Shown here: positions 54,184-64,000 of the stretch, piece by piece
Numbering within the stretch: the stretch's first letter is position 1
How the letters are laid out: each line of letters opens with the position of its first letter
Assembly: GCF_902459465.1 (NCBI RefSeq)
Contig: NC_047062.1
Location: forward strand, 22,821,919-22,885,918
Direction: 5' to 3'
Source of the DNA: Asterias rubens
Lineage: Eukaryota; Echinodermata; Asteroidea; Forcipulatida; Asteriidae
DNA length: 64,000 nucleotides
Position numbers and translations under genes: made by a program
The notes under the pieces: model-generated
Database searches by the model: none
Told to the model about the DNA's origin: nothing
Seen by the model: the letters and a program-made list of their open reading frames with translations, nothing else

Positions 54184-57100
54184 ATGATGGCAGGTGTATC
54201 AGGAGAAAGTAACGGTGTATCACATCAACGCAGAATTGATAAAGGTGAGTGTTGAACATAAATAATGCAGTTTTGTGGTCTACAATCTGAACTCGATTTA
54301 GCCAAAAAAGTGTCACTATTCTAAAACTTAAAAACCATGTTAACCCAGTACAGACAGATAACAACGTCAGCCCAACGACGTGGTTGGATTGGACAAATTT
54401 GCCTTGGCAGCATTGGTTTGTTCTTCTACACTAGGGAGGAGTAGGTTTGGTCGGGGCTGGTTATCTCGCCCCCTACGTACATAATATATAGCAAGCTCGC
54501 CATGTCCTAGCACTCGCCCCCAACAAAGTCGCCCCCAACAAAGTCGCCCCCAACAAAGTCGCCCCCTGCAAAGTCGCCCCCTGCAAAGTCGCCCCTAAGC
54601 GGTTTTACAAAGTCCCCCCCTGGCATTGTCACGATGCGCCCCAAACAATTTCGCCCCATGGCAAAGTCACCCCCTAATATTAGTAATAAAGCGCCCTCAG
54701 ATGTCATTAAGTTTGAAAAAATAATAAGGCTTCTTTAGGTAACGGTTTTGAATTTGCAAGACCCACTATTTTAAATATCGTCTTCTAATACTTTTTAAGT
54801 GTTAAACAATATTTGGTTGATTTATTTATTGTTTTTTTCAATTTTTTTATTTTTCATTTAATTGATTAGTTATAATCTTATTAATTAAGGAATTGTTTTT
54901 TTGTTTGTGACTGTGTAAAAACCTGGGGCGAGTCGTTTGCTGGGGGCGACTTTTCTAGGGGCGAAATTGCTAACTGCTAATGGGCGAGATTACCAGCGTC
55001 AAGTTTGGTGTCGGTGATGACAAACCAATCTGGTGAGCTTGCCTTTAGACATTGTCTGTCATATGAAAAGGCGAAGTGAATGGACCAAAACTATTCCAAA
55101 TCCTGATTCAATTTCTAATGATTTCAACTTTCAAAACCTAATTGCTCACTCTGTCTAGGGAGTCTTCCTTTAAGTCTTCTTACTAAGTTAAGATTCTATA
55201 AGAACTAATCAAAGGAGCTGTTAAATTTGAGCTGTTAAAGTATTCCATCAAGATCAAGACAACATATCTAGATATCATATGTACATGTTCCGTCCCAACT
55301 TGATAATCGTCCCAACTATAGTTGGGACTGGTCCCAACTTGAGTGTTAAAGTTGGGGCGTCCCAACTGTCATGGACTGTAGTTGGGATTTCACATAGAGC
55401 TCAACAGTGTATGCGTGGATTACTGTACTGTCGGGTACAAACTGTGTAGACTTGATTTCAAGTCTGAGACTGTGGTTATTATCTGCATCATCAGACTGCC
55501 GTCCAAACTGTACCAATATTATGTTGACTGTCCCAACTCAGTGTGGATAGGCCTGTGTTGATAATATTTTAGCTGGGTGGTAGTGGTGGTCTCCTCATAG
55601 AAGATGGGACAGTTGTTACTCTAGTTGGGACCCCCAGTCACAACTGTAGTAATGACTGTCCCAACTGTAGTGGAGATAGACCAAATTTTATTTATAATAT
55701 TTTATTTGATAGGGATGGTCTCAACTATAGTTGGGACAGTCATTGGTACAGTTGGGACAGTTGTTACTCTAGTTGGGACCCCCAGTCCCAACTGTAGTAA
55801 TGACTGTCCCAACTGTAGTGGGGATAGACCAAATTTATTTTATAATATTTTATTTGGTAGAGATGGTCTCAACTATAGTTGGGACAGTTATTGGTACAGT
55901 TGGGACAGTCTTTACTAAACTTGGGACCCCCAGTCCCAACTGTAGTAATGACTGTCCCAACTGTAGTAGGAATAGACCAAATTTATTTTATAATATTTTA
56001 TTTGATAGGGATGGTCTCAACTATAGTTAGGACAGTCATTGGTACAGTTAGGACAGTCGTTACTCTAACTGTAGTAATGACTGTCCCAACTGTAGTGGGG
56101 ATAGACCAAATTTATATTATAATATTTTATTTGGTAGGGATGGTCTCAACTATAGTTGGGACAGTCATTGGTACAGTTAGGATAGTCACTACTCTAGTTG
56201 GGACCCCCAGTCCCAACTGTAGTAATGACTGTCCCAACTGTAGTGGGTATAGACCAAATTTATTTTATAATATTTTATTTGGTAGAGATGGTCTCGGCTA
56301 TAGTTGGGACAGTCATTGGTACAGTTAGGACAGTCACTACTCTAGTTGGGACCCCCAGTCCCAACTGTAGAAATAACTTGACTGCGCTTGTTCAAGTTGT
56401 CTTGGCCCCTATATGCATATTTATTTGTTTGATGCCCACAAGTTCATCTCTATTTGTACAAAGGCTCAAACTGTAACACTGTAATTTTCAACATAAAACT
56501 ATATTCAGAATTTCTTGAGAATAATTATACTACGCACCGCCACGCTCCAGCCAAAAAAGTACCGTCCCTTAAACTACACTGCTAAACAATTACCGACTTG
56601 ATTTCAAGACTAGCTCACACCACGAGGCTGTGCACACACGTCAACCACCACCACACACACAGCATACAGCAGGAAACAACCATGGTACCCTGCAATGCGC
56701 TGGTACCCTGCATTACTGTCCCAACTAGACGCCCCAACTGTAACACTCAAGTTGGGACCAGTCCCAACTATAGTTGGGACGATTATCAAGATGGGGCGTA
56801 ACATACACGTTGGCACGACATTGGCAAGCGTCAACTCGGTCGCTGTTGGCATACCGTTGTTGTATCGACGTTGGCAAAGGGTGACAAAGTTTCATATCGG
56901 TAACAAAACGTCGGTCCGATGTTTGAAGTGTGTCGGCAAAACCCGTTGTCTTAATAGAAGTTTCATAAGGATTCAGACAAAATATTCCTATCAGTCGTCG
57001 CCTGACGTCCGCGGATATTCGGATATTAAAGAATATCCGGTTACTTGGTTGTGATTACAGACAGTGTTGTAGGTCTCGAGACCAGTTCTGCCGGTCTCGT

Positions 57101-58499
57101 GTCTCGGTCTCGGTCTCGCCACCCTGTGGTCTCGGTCTTGGTCTCGGTCTCGGACCCTTCTGGTCTCGAATATTTAGCTGGTCTCGCTTCGAGACCGCCT
57201 TTTCTTACCATTAATGCAACACAGGAAATAATTTGTTAAAAGTTTTTCATCGGGTCCGTTGAAATCATGTTGGGGTGCGAGCTATACACAGGACGTGTTC
57301 TTTCCTAACGATTAGTATGTCACTGGAAACTCTACGAACCGTAATGGGAGAGATTGGGAACATCGTGTATTAACCAATAACTCATACCCAGTGCAACCTT
57401 ATTAGGGTTCGATCAAATTGAGACCGAGTTTTCAGTGCTGTATACAATGTACTACACGTTAGGAAAGAACACGCTCTGTGTATTACGCACTATGTACATG
57501 TACATGTACACGTAAAATCACAAACATTGGATTACGGGAATCGCCGCTTGAAAAAAATTGCGTTTCTGAAAATAATAAACAAAACAATACTTTTAGATCA
57601 CATTTTCTTCAAATACAACAAGATCCCTGAGCCAGTGAACGGAGAAAAAAATCGCGGCCGATGTATGATGGAAACCAGACCAATGTTATGCATGTGTTTT
57701 AGAAGCCGCCCGCGTGCCTTCGGTATTTTTTATTTTAATTTGTTTTCGCCCATCAATTTCGTGAGCTCGAAATTCTGTAATCCCGGTCTTTTTTTTCCCC
57801 GATCCTCGCTCATTTTTTGTAGCTTACAAATCCGTAATCCAAGTTATTAAAAAAAAATGGCCTAAACACAATTCCAGCATCCTCTGCACCGGTGGAAAGA
57901 GTTTTCAGTAGGGGTGGCACTATCATGCGCCCGCATCGTGCTAGACTGTCAGCAGAAATGTTGGGCATGCTGATGTTTTTAAAGTGCAATGAAAAAGTTC
58001 TTTAAATTATGCTACAGATAATCAAGGCATTTTTTTTCTTTTTAAGATGTACATTTTTCAACTGACATAATGTACATTTATAATATTTGTTTCACCCAAA
58101 TAAAGACTTAATTGAAGAATTTTCCCATCGAAAAAATTACATAAATTGCTTTTTCATATTTGTGCTGGGGTGGGGGTCGGGTCATTCATACAAGTTGATG
58201 AGGATCCTAAAATAACGTTACATTCTAAGTGCACATGATTGATGTCTGGACCTAGTTGACAAGATTGAGACTGATTTGGTTTTTCTTTTCGATATGAAAG
58301 GGAGTCTTGAATACATCCTTTGAAGTAGCTTGGAGTTTACAATTGTTTCACATGTTTATTTGAGGATGAATTGTGTACACAATCACCCATACAGTTTAAC
58401 AACTTTGCTTGACTCTTTTATTGTGTCTGTTTTCATTAAGGTCTCGGTCTCGGTCTCGGTCTCAGACTTTTATGGTCTCGGTCTTGGTCTCGACCTTCT

Positions 58500-58530
<31 letters not shown>

Positions 58531-61500
58531 AGCCTTCAGGTCTCGGTCTCGGTCTTGGTCTCGAACTGTTGGGTCTCGACTACAACACTGATTACAGAAC
58601 TATCCGGTTTATAAATAGCTATTCGCGCCATATACGGATATCCGGTTAAGAAAAAAAAGGCATTCGCGGTTACGGATAGGAAAACCTATTCGCCATTAAT
58701 CGGATATTCAAATTATTCGCCCAGGCCTGGTGTACGCTATCTGGGTACATATCACATTGCATGCTGGCAATTTTATCTTTGACAGGCCAGGCCATCCTCA
58801 TTTTGCCATGGAAACTTTTAAAGAGCCATCTGTGACCTAGGCAAAGACCAGGGGGCAACAGAGGACATGACCCTCTATGCTCATTGTGTAATTGCAGGCC
58901 TTGCATGACCTCATAACCGTTTACCAATTTCATCGTGTGAATGATGTCATTCAGTAATCTCTTGAATAAAATATAATATGGCTTACTGAAATTACAGTCC
59001 AAATCGTTCATGCCGGGGAAGATGTGAAGGTGATCCAGCGCCTAGCATTTCTACTTGAAGAGCAGCTGAAACTAGGAGAGCAAGTTGATTATCGTCGTCA
59101 TTTCAAACAAGGTACATACTTCCCCTCTCTGGAATTTTTTTTATCTGTACAGCTGAAGGGTACTGCACTGTCAGCGATATCCCTATTTATCTTCCAGTAC
59201 GCGCTAATCCACCAATCAGAAGCTCGAACTACTAGGGGGATAAAAACATATATGCTACGACCTCTGTTTTATATCCTACTTCCTCTGTTTTTATTACACA
59301 GTGCGTATTGTGAAATGTCATTTTGTCACGCTCCGTATACGGACAGTGCAAAAATTACATTCTAAACTTTGTGCGCGTGAACTAACGCTCTGAAATTTTA
59401 AATTTTGCAAGTTGCAAGTGAGACTGGAAGATAAATTCGTTATCACACGCACGCTCGTGAAATACGAAAACAATATAGTGCGTCTGCGTCCCATATCGTT
59501 AGAAGCGCTATATTTTTTTCGTATTCCACTCGCGCTTGTGTGATAACTTATATAAAATATAGAACACAATGCGCTAAATGGTTATATGATAAAACACACT
59601 CAGGTTTGTTGTATGGGTTGTTGACCCTTTGCTTGTGTGACATCACAAAGCCCAAATAGCACCCTCACCAAGTCATGATTTAATTCAATTCAATTCAATT
59701 CAAAAATGGTTTATTAAAACATGTCTCGAAGTTAAAAACTGAATTGCACATGTCAACATCATAATATTTGGTTGAAAAAATTACATCAAGTAGAAGTTAA
59801 CAAAGAAAAGGACATTAAACAAGACATTATTATTATCTTTCTGGATCCTTCCCTTTATCCCTTTCCCCTCTCTTTTTCTATAAAATGGATATGTATTTGT
59901 CTGTACTTGTTTTATGCCTCTGAAGAAGGTCCGGTTTGGATCGAAAGCTAAGGCCATCTACCCTATTCATTATACCGGGTGTCTCAAAAAAAACTATACA
60001 CTTTTGAAACGGCTGCCGAATAAAAATAAACGATTCTGGGGAAAACGGTTTTTGTTTATGGATAGCTTATGGTCTCAACTTTCACATGACACCAAAAAGT
60101 CTGCAAATAATTCATGATTGTGTGAGCAATGCTCACTTTTGTGAAGGGTTGAAAATAAGGCTGCGCAGGAATTAGCCTTCCCTTTGTGAGAGGTAAGTCC
60201 TTTGTAGCTTACACAATTCAATCCAAGATTTCGGCTACTTCAGGTCAATGGGTAACCTGAAGAATAAGTAGCCAACATCTTTGACATTCCTGTTTTCAAA
60301 AAAACGTATTATTGAACAATCTTTGTACATAATCCCCATCTGATTATTAAGAAAAACCAATGAAATGTTCAACTCATCTTACAATAACTGAAATGCGGGA
60401 TGAAGGTTTTTATTCAAAGTCACATGTTAAAAAACAAACACAGTTTGTAACATGGAAATTGCTACATGTACCAACACCCCACCGCGACTCACATGAAGAC
60501 ACCACTGAGTCTACCCGGAAAAGTTACAATGCTACAAGAACAAAAATGCATTTCCTGTTCACTTATGAATATATAAAAAAGAAATGGTTTAATAAACCAT
60601 AAACTTCACTCAGCAAACCAAATCTGATCGATTTGAGCATGAATTTATTACATCACCCTCAATTTTGTAAGCTCTCAAGTTGGAAGGCTAATTCCTGCGC
60701 AGCCTTATTTTAAACACTTCACAAAAGTGAGCAGTGATCACCCAGCCATGAATTATTTTCAGAATTTTTGGTGTCATATGAAAGTTGAGACCATAAGCTA
60801 TCCATAAACAAAAACCGTTTTCCCCAGAATCGTTTATTTTTTATCCGGCAGCCGTTTCAAAAGTGTATAGTTTTTTTTGAGACACCCGGTATAATGAATA
60901 GGGTAGATGGCCTTAGCTTTCGATCCAAACCGGACCTTCTTCAGAGGCATAAAACAAGTACAGACAAATACATATCCATTTTATAGAAAAAGAGAGGGGA
61001 AAGGGATGAAGGGAAGGATCCAGAAAGATAACAATAATTTCTTGTTTAATGTCCTTTTCTTTGTTAACTTCTACTTGATGTAATTTTTTCAACCAAATAT
61101 TATGATGTTTCAAAAGCCATTTCAAAAGTGTATAGGTTTTTTTGAGACACCCGGTATGTATACATTGTCAAAAATACAAATTGGTAAAAAAAACACAGTA
61201 TGCACAATTATTAAGGCCGAGTTATAGTCGGTCGTGCGATGGTCGGGCGTCGGAAATCTTGACGCGCGATCATAAAAAGACACGTTTTTTAGGCCTCAGT
61301 CTTAGGATTGCGCGCAAGATTTCCGTCGCGCGACCGACTATAAACCGGCCTTTATATATACACACAGAAATTGAGCAAATGAAGTAATTGTGATTCAGTA
61401 ATTAGACGATCAAAACACTTATTTTAGTCATGTGAAATCAGCGGTTAGCTTAGTAGGATTTAAACCCACAGCCTTGTAGTTGCATGTCCTGTACAGTCTT

Positions 61501-63017
61501 ACAACTGGACCACTGTTGTTGTGGTGATTAGAGCCAGAATCGGGGTTCAAGTGTTCCCATGCTGTAGGACACACTTTCATACTTCTACCGTTTTGAGGAT
61601 CCCAGAAAGAAACTGTGCCCATGTCTGAATTGACGGCTATGGCTAGATTTCTGCATCCTCATGCATTGAGGTATAGTATGTCCTTTGCAACACTGGGCCG
61701 TAGATGTAGCCACAAAGTCGGGTATGGCCTAAGGTCTACTCATCTTCCTTTAGCATCAAGCTTCATCACCATGGGCTTTTCTCAAACCTCGGCTTGGGCT
61801 CCCACTTTAGGCTCCAGGCTTCGTCTGCTCCGTCTGCGTGCAATGGACCGATCCGGCCTGTCAATCAAACTGTGCGCGTTCACCCATTTGACCAATCATA
61901 GCAATGATTGTGGTCAGACAAACTCGGTCATGCGTGCGCGTATATTTGGCACGCGCAGCAAAATCGTGCAGAATGTCATTGGGAGTGCTCGTACACGTGT
62001 CTTGCTCACATGCGCTGTGGGCAGAGCTTAGTGAAAAGCCGGAACGGTCCATATGCGCTGCTCCCAAAATGCAGCTTTAATGCTGAGCTGCGTTTCCACT
62101 GCGTACGCTACGCGCGGAGCCGGAGCCCAAGCCCAGGTTTGAAATGAGAACTGTTTTTTTTCCCTGTAGAGTCATTAACAAAAATAGCAAATCACATTGC
62201 TGATGTCATCTCCAATGGGTCAGAGGATAAGGGAGTGGTCTTGGTTTTCAGTGAAAAGTTCAACAGTGTTGTTTCAGCAAATCCTACAGCCCGCGACAAA
62301 ATTAAAAGTGAGTCTACAAATAGTTTGTTGAATTTATGGTACTGTAATTTAAGTATTGTATTTTGAACAGAAAAGCAATGTGCTCAGACAGATGTAGCCT
62401 AAACGCATGTAGAAGTAAATAGGTCATTGCTAAATCTTAACAACAGCATTTTTGCAAATTCTTGGGACAAAGTATGCTGTCAAAACCTCTTGCATTGATA
62501 CAAGTTCTGTGCATTTTAAAATGAATTTTAAATAAAAAGCAATGTCTTAGACAGATGTGGCCTAAATACATGTAGAAGTACATGTCATTGCCAACTCTTA
62601 ACAATACCATTTCTGTAAATTGTTTGGACAAAGTATGCTGTCACTCAAAACCTCTTCCGTTGATACAAGATAAATGAATTTTCCAAAATGAGTTTATGTG
62701 GGTTTTTTATCCTGAAGGCCATGTGAAGACCCAATCCTGCAACTGAAGAGTGTTATTGTTTGTGTTTCAAAACACACTCCTACATGTTAGCATGTTAGTA
62801 TTGTAATATTTTCTTGTTTGTTTTGAAACAAGCTTGTGTTTTCCTTCCTTGTACATACTAGATATTCTTTCCCGAGAAAGACACCTACTGAAAATTGCAA
62901 TGGTTTCTGTTGGATGTTCCGTTGAGCCATTTTTCAAGCCCTGCATCAGTCTGAGCAGTTATATCGCCAAATTGGAGGATGGCACAGTAGCAGAAGCCAT
63001 CTACAAACAGTGGTTCG
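54184..63017 (+). CDS. Unrecognised helix-rich protein, 3' partial
   Basis: Four spliced exons with compatible phases: 54184-54244 (MMAGVSGESNGVSHQRRIDK), 58998-59111 (VIQRLAFLLEEQLKLGEQ), 62170-62308 or 62170-62250, and 62862-63017 (HLLKIAMVSVGCSVEPFF; ends TAIYKQWF-like with donor at 63018). The gene runs off the window. The sequence is alternating amphipathic helices, compatible with an ARM/HEAT-type repeat protein, but I do not recognise the family. As read, exon 3 hits an in-frame TAA at its end unless it ends at the weaker donor at 62251 or there is a one-base excess in the A run 62279-62282. Introns are large (4.7 kb and 3.1 kb) and loaded with transposons. Existence of the gene is likely, its identity open. 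Confidence 0.55.
54457..54996. repeat. Inverted element with CGCCCCCAACAAAGT minisatellite
   Basis: Outer ends GGTTATCTCGCCCC (54457) and GGGCGAGATTACC (54983). At 54514-54600 there are five 15-bp units (three CGCCCCCAACAAAGT, two CGCCCCCTGCAAAGT), then degenerate ones to 54672. Inverse units (GGGGGCGACTTT) occur at 54935-54965. Confidence 0.75.
55278..56806. repeat. Inverted-repeat element with 148-bp minisatellite core
   Basis: Left arm about 55290-55365 and right arm about 56715-56800 are inverted (CTTGATAATCGTCCCAACTA in the left, its inverse in the right), each with the palindrome GTCCCAACTATAGTTGGGAC. Between them five tandem units start near 55651, 55799, 55947, 56076 and 56224; period 148 bp, one unit shortened to 129. 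Confidence 0.85.
57062..58590 (+). mobile_element. hAT DNA transposon, degenerate, 8-bp TSD
   Basis: Begins CAGTGTTGTAGGTCTCGAGA and ends with the inverse (CTCGACTACAACACTG). Flanked by ATTACAGA at 57054-57061 and 58591-58598, the 8-bp duplication typical of hAT. Both subterminal regions hold (GGTCTC)n arrays (57088-57180, 58440-58575). A transposase C-terminal fragment lies at 57871-58005. The surroundings (GGATATTCGGATATT..., ...GGCCATTAATCGGATATTC-like) look like an older repeat into which it inserted. Confidence 0.9.
57871..58005 (+). pseudogene. hAT transposase dimerisation-domain fragment
   Basis: 44 codons and a stop: IPASSAPVERVFSRGG, then RPHRARLSAEMLGMLMFLK. This is the C-terminal hAT dimerisation motif (SSAPVERVFS...R..LS...L..LK). 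The upstream catalytic part is not readable in the element, so it cannot supply an active transposase. Confidence 0.85.
58600..58735. repeat. Repeat end rich in GGATATCCGG motifs
   Basis: AGCTATTCGCGCC, CGGATATCCGGTTAAG, CGCGGTTACGGATAGG and TTCGCCCAGGCCTGG. The CAGGCCTGGGCGAATAATT (minus) end resembles a hAT terminus. Its left partner should lie at about 56990-57053, where CGGATATTCGGATATTAAAG occurs. Confidence 0.5.
59735..61157. repeat. 1.4-kb palindrome with DNA transposon at its centre
   Basis: Outer arms 59735-59974 and 60890-61120 are inverted copies of a retroelement end (CTGAAGAAGGTCCGGTTTGG, GATCGAAAGCTAAGGCCATC), and inner arms 59975-60183 and 60685-60889 are inverted ends of the central transposon. 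An extra GAGACACCCGG end lies at 61143-61153. Confidence 0.85.
59975..60889. mobile_element. TA-flanked DNA transposon with ~205-bp inverted ends
   Basis: Starts CCGGGTGTCTCAAAAAAAAC and ends with the inverse (TTTGAGACACCCGG), flanked by TA on both sides, as in the Tc1/mariner superfamily. The interior 60184-60684 has a single open frame of 80 codons without a recognisable transposase motif, so it is non-autonomous. Confidence 0.8.
61214..61353. mobile_element. 140-bp MITE, AAGGCCGAGTTATAGTCGG ends
   Basis: Left AAGGCCGAGTTATAGTCGGTCG-type end and right CGACCGACTATAAACCGGCCTT-type end are inverted; CG-rich interior (GCGCGATC, ATTGCGCGCAAGAT). Confidence 0.8.
61765..62155. repeat. MITE with nested second MITE
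   Basis: Outer ends TTCTCAAACCTCGGCTTGGG and CCCAAGCCCAGGTTTGAAAT are inverted. Inside, 61843-62052 is another inverted element (ATGGACCGATCCGGCCT / AGCCGGAACGGTCCAT) related to 28461-28648. It abuts the exon at 62170. Confidence 0.7.
62370..62670 (+). repeat. Two-copy tandem duplication, ~160 bp
   Basis: AAGCAATGTGCTCAGACAGATGTAGCC... at 62373 and AAGCAATGTCTTAGACAGATGTGGCC... at 62537, each running to GTCA(..)AAACCTCTTGCATTGATACAAG-type ends. Intron of the unnamed + gene. Confidence 0.8.
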
Positions 63018-63024
63018 GTGAGTT

Positions 63025-63245
63025 TTCTCAGTATTTAATAAGGGAATCAATGTGTGGTGAAGAGGTTTTCAACTAGTGGTTTAATCCCAACGAGGCCTGG
63101 TTCTTGATAATTTTACCGAGACAAAGTCGAGGTAAATTATAAAGAACCAGGCCTCGGCGGGTTTAAACCACTAGTTGAAAACCGATTCAACACACTTTGA
63201 TTCCCATTCATAAATACCTTTTCGGTCAAAAACATCATCACTTTT
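63025..63245. repeat. Palindrome just after the last visible donor
   Basis: GTTTTCAACTAGTGGTTTAA ... CGAGGCCTGGTTCTT pairs with AAGAACCAGGCCTCG ... TTTAAACCACTAGTTGAAAAC. Weaker pairing extends outwards (GGGAATCAATGTGTGGTG / ACACACTTTGATTCCC). Confidence 0.8.
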
Positions 63246-63602
63246 TGGTCAAAAAGTAAAGTAAATGCAAAAATTATAATTGTTAAATGAATTCTTTCAA
63301 CACAACACCCCTCCAGCTATGAAATGGTAAAGCCCTCCGCTGCCCCCGGCTAATTAACTCCTTATGAGGGAATGCTGTGCGCGTTGCGCGTATCGCGTGA
63401 TGTGGCACAACTGTTTCAGCTGTTGCTCTCAACCAATAGGAATGAAGAAACTGTCTTATAAGAACAGGTGCAAGGTCGCGTGTCACGCCCATGAATTAAC
63501 ACTTTTTACCAGTCATGAACAAAGGTTTATACACACCCATGTGACGCGCTCTCCACCAATAGGAATAGCGAAACTGTCTGAGGTATTTATGAATGAACGG
63601 TT

Positions 63603-64000
63603 AAAGCCCGGTTCATAATAATAATAATTGCGGCTTCTTATATAGCGCACATATCCATCACCCAGTAACGCTCCTGGCGCTGTAACATAGTATTTTCTGC
63701 GAGATGTTGGACTTTGTTTGAATTATGAGACCTAATTCTGATAGCACCATGTAATGCTTTACAAGATGCTGTGGCGCAATTTGCTGCCGATCAGACCAGG
63801 AACATCGGGGCGAACCCCTTCTCTTATCGAGAAGTGTACTGGGTTCTTTTACATGCATTACATAACACATGGGACATAACACATACTTCCTTCCAATGCA
63901 AATGCGATACGAAGTTTGATGTCAGATGGCTGCTTTCACAGCAAATGTTTCGTAGCAGTTACTGTCGTGAATTGTTCAGTGTGAATTTGTGACGCCAAAA
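63603..64000. repeat. GTTCATACTTCC MITE split by an (AAT)n repeat
   Basis: TTAAAGCCCGGTTCAT at 63600-63615 resumes at about 63885 with ACTTCCTTCCAATGCAAATG. Between them an (AAT)n-TTATATAGCGC repeat (63616-63884) with the GATGCTGTGGCGCAAT block is inserted. The right end of the MITE is beyond the window. Confidence 0.75.

Noticed and set aside
54507-54707. Minus open frame with repeated GGDFVGGDF
   Set aside because: A 15-bp simple repeat read in frame; resembles pentapeptide-repeat text by chance only.
55625-56476. Overlapping + open frames with repeated PTVVMTVPTVVGIDQIYF-like peptides
   Set aside because: They are translations of the 148-bp minisatellite in shifting frames (148 is not a multiple of 3); no start context, no splice signals, no domain.
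58330-58614. Arg/Ser-like and Val/Ser repeats in + frames (RSRSRSRS, VSVSVS)
   Set aside because: Products of the (GGTCTC)n array at the hAT end, not an SR protein.
59914-60117. + open frame MPLKKVRFGSKAKAIYPIHY...
   Set aside because: Reads across the retroelement hairpin into the CCGGGTGTC transposon end; a repeat junction, not a gene.
2834-64000. A prokaryote-style gene cluster or defence system
   Set aside because: All real coding sequence is spliced and matches animal gene families; there are no operons, ribosome binding sites or prokaryotic domains.

Overview
This is a window of eukaryotic (animal) chromosome. Genes are built from short exons with GT-AG introns, the intervening DNA is AT-rich, and introns and spacers are full of short palindromic transposons (MITEs), tRNA-derived SINEs, LINE tails and minisatellites. 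The proteins are closest in pattern to deuterostome orthologues, and the mix of repeat families suggests an echinoderm, most likely a sea star. The species inference is from pattern memory and is moderate only.

Six protein genes were assembled exon by exon, with reading phase checked across each junction. In order: (1) UBXN1-type p97/ubiquitin cofactor, + strand, 5' end outside the window, stop at 5459; (2) FIBP, - strand, complete, 14036 to 7584, 10 coding exons, 365 aa; (3) PRPF39, the U1 snRNP-associated splicing factor, - strand, complete, 31499 to 16142, 17 coding exons, 988 aa, with an added N-terminal SAP domain; (4) an SLX4IP-like gene, + strand, 32336 to 39255, 10 exons, 539 aa, with an unexpected C-terminal helical module; (5) VIPAS39 (SPE-39), - strand, complete, 52822 to 41027, 16 coding exons, 555 aa; (6) an unrecognised helix-rich gene, + strand, starting at 54184 and running off the right end, with a probable one-base frameshift in its third exon.

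Gene arrangement: UBXN1 and FIBP converge; FIBP lies downstream of PRPF39 on the same strand; PRPF39 and SLX4IP diverge from a spacer of about 0.84 kb; SLX4IP and VIPAS39 converge; VIPAS39 and the last gene diverge from a spacer of about 1.4 kb that carries a long palindrome. These are ordinary cell-maintenance functions (protein quality control, splicing, structure-specific nuclease regulation, endolysosomal trafficking). They are not an operon and need not work together.

The right third (54-64 kb) is the most repeat-dense part. It holds a GC-box inverted element, a 148-bp minisatellite bounded by inverted repeats, a hAT transposon with perfect 8-bp target duplications and a decayed transposase end, and a 1.4-kb palindrome with a TA-flanked DNA transposon at its centre. 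The most interesting protein-level observations are the C2H2 finger in UBXN1, the SAP domain on PRPF39, and the SUMO-interaction-like motif and PWWP3-like C-terminal module of the SLX4IP homologue.
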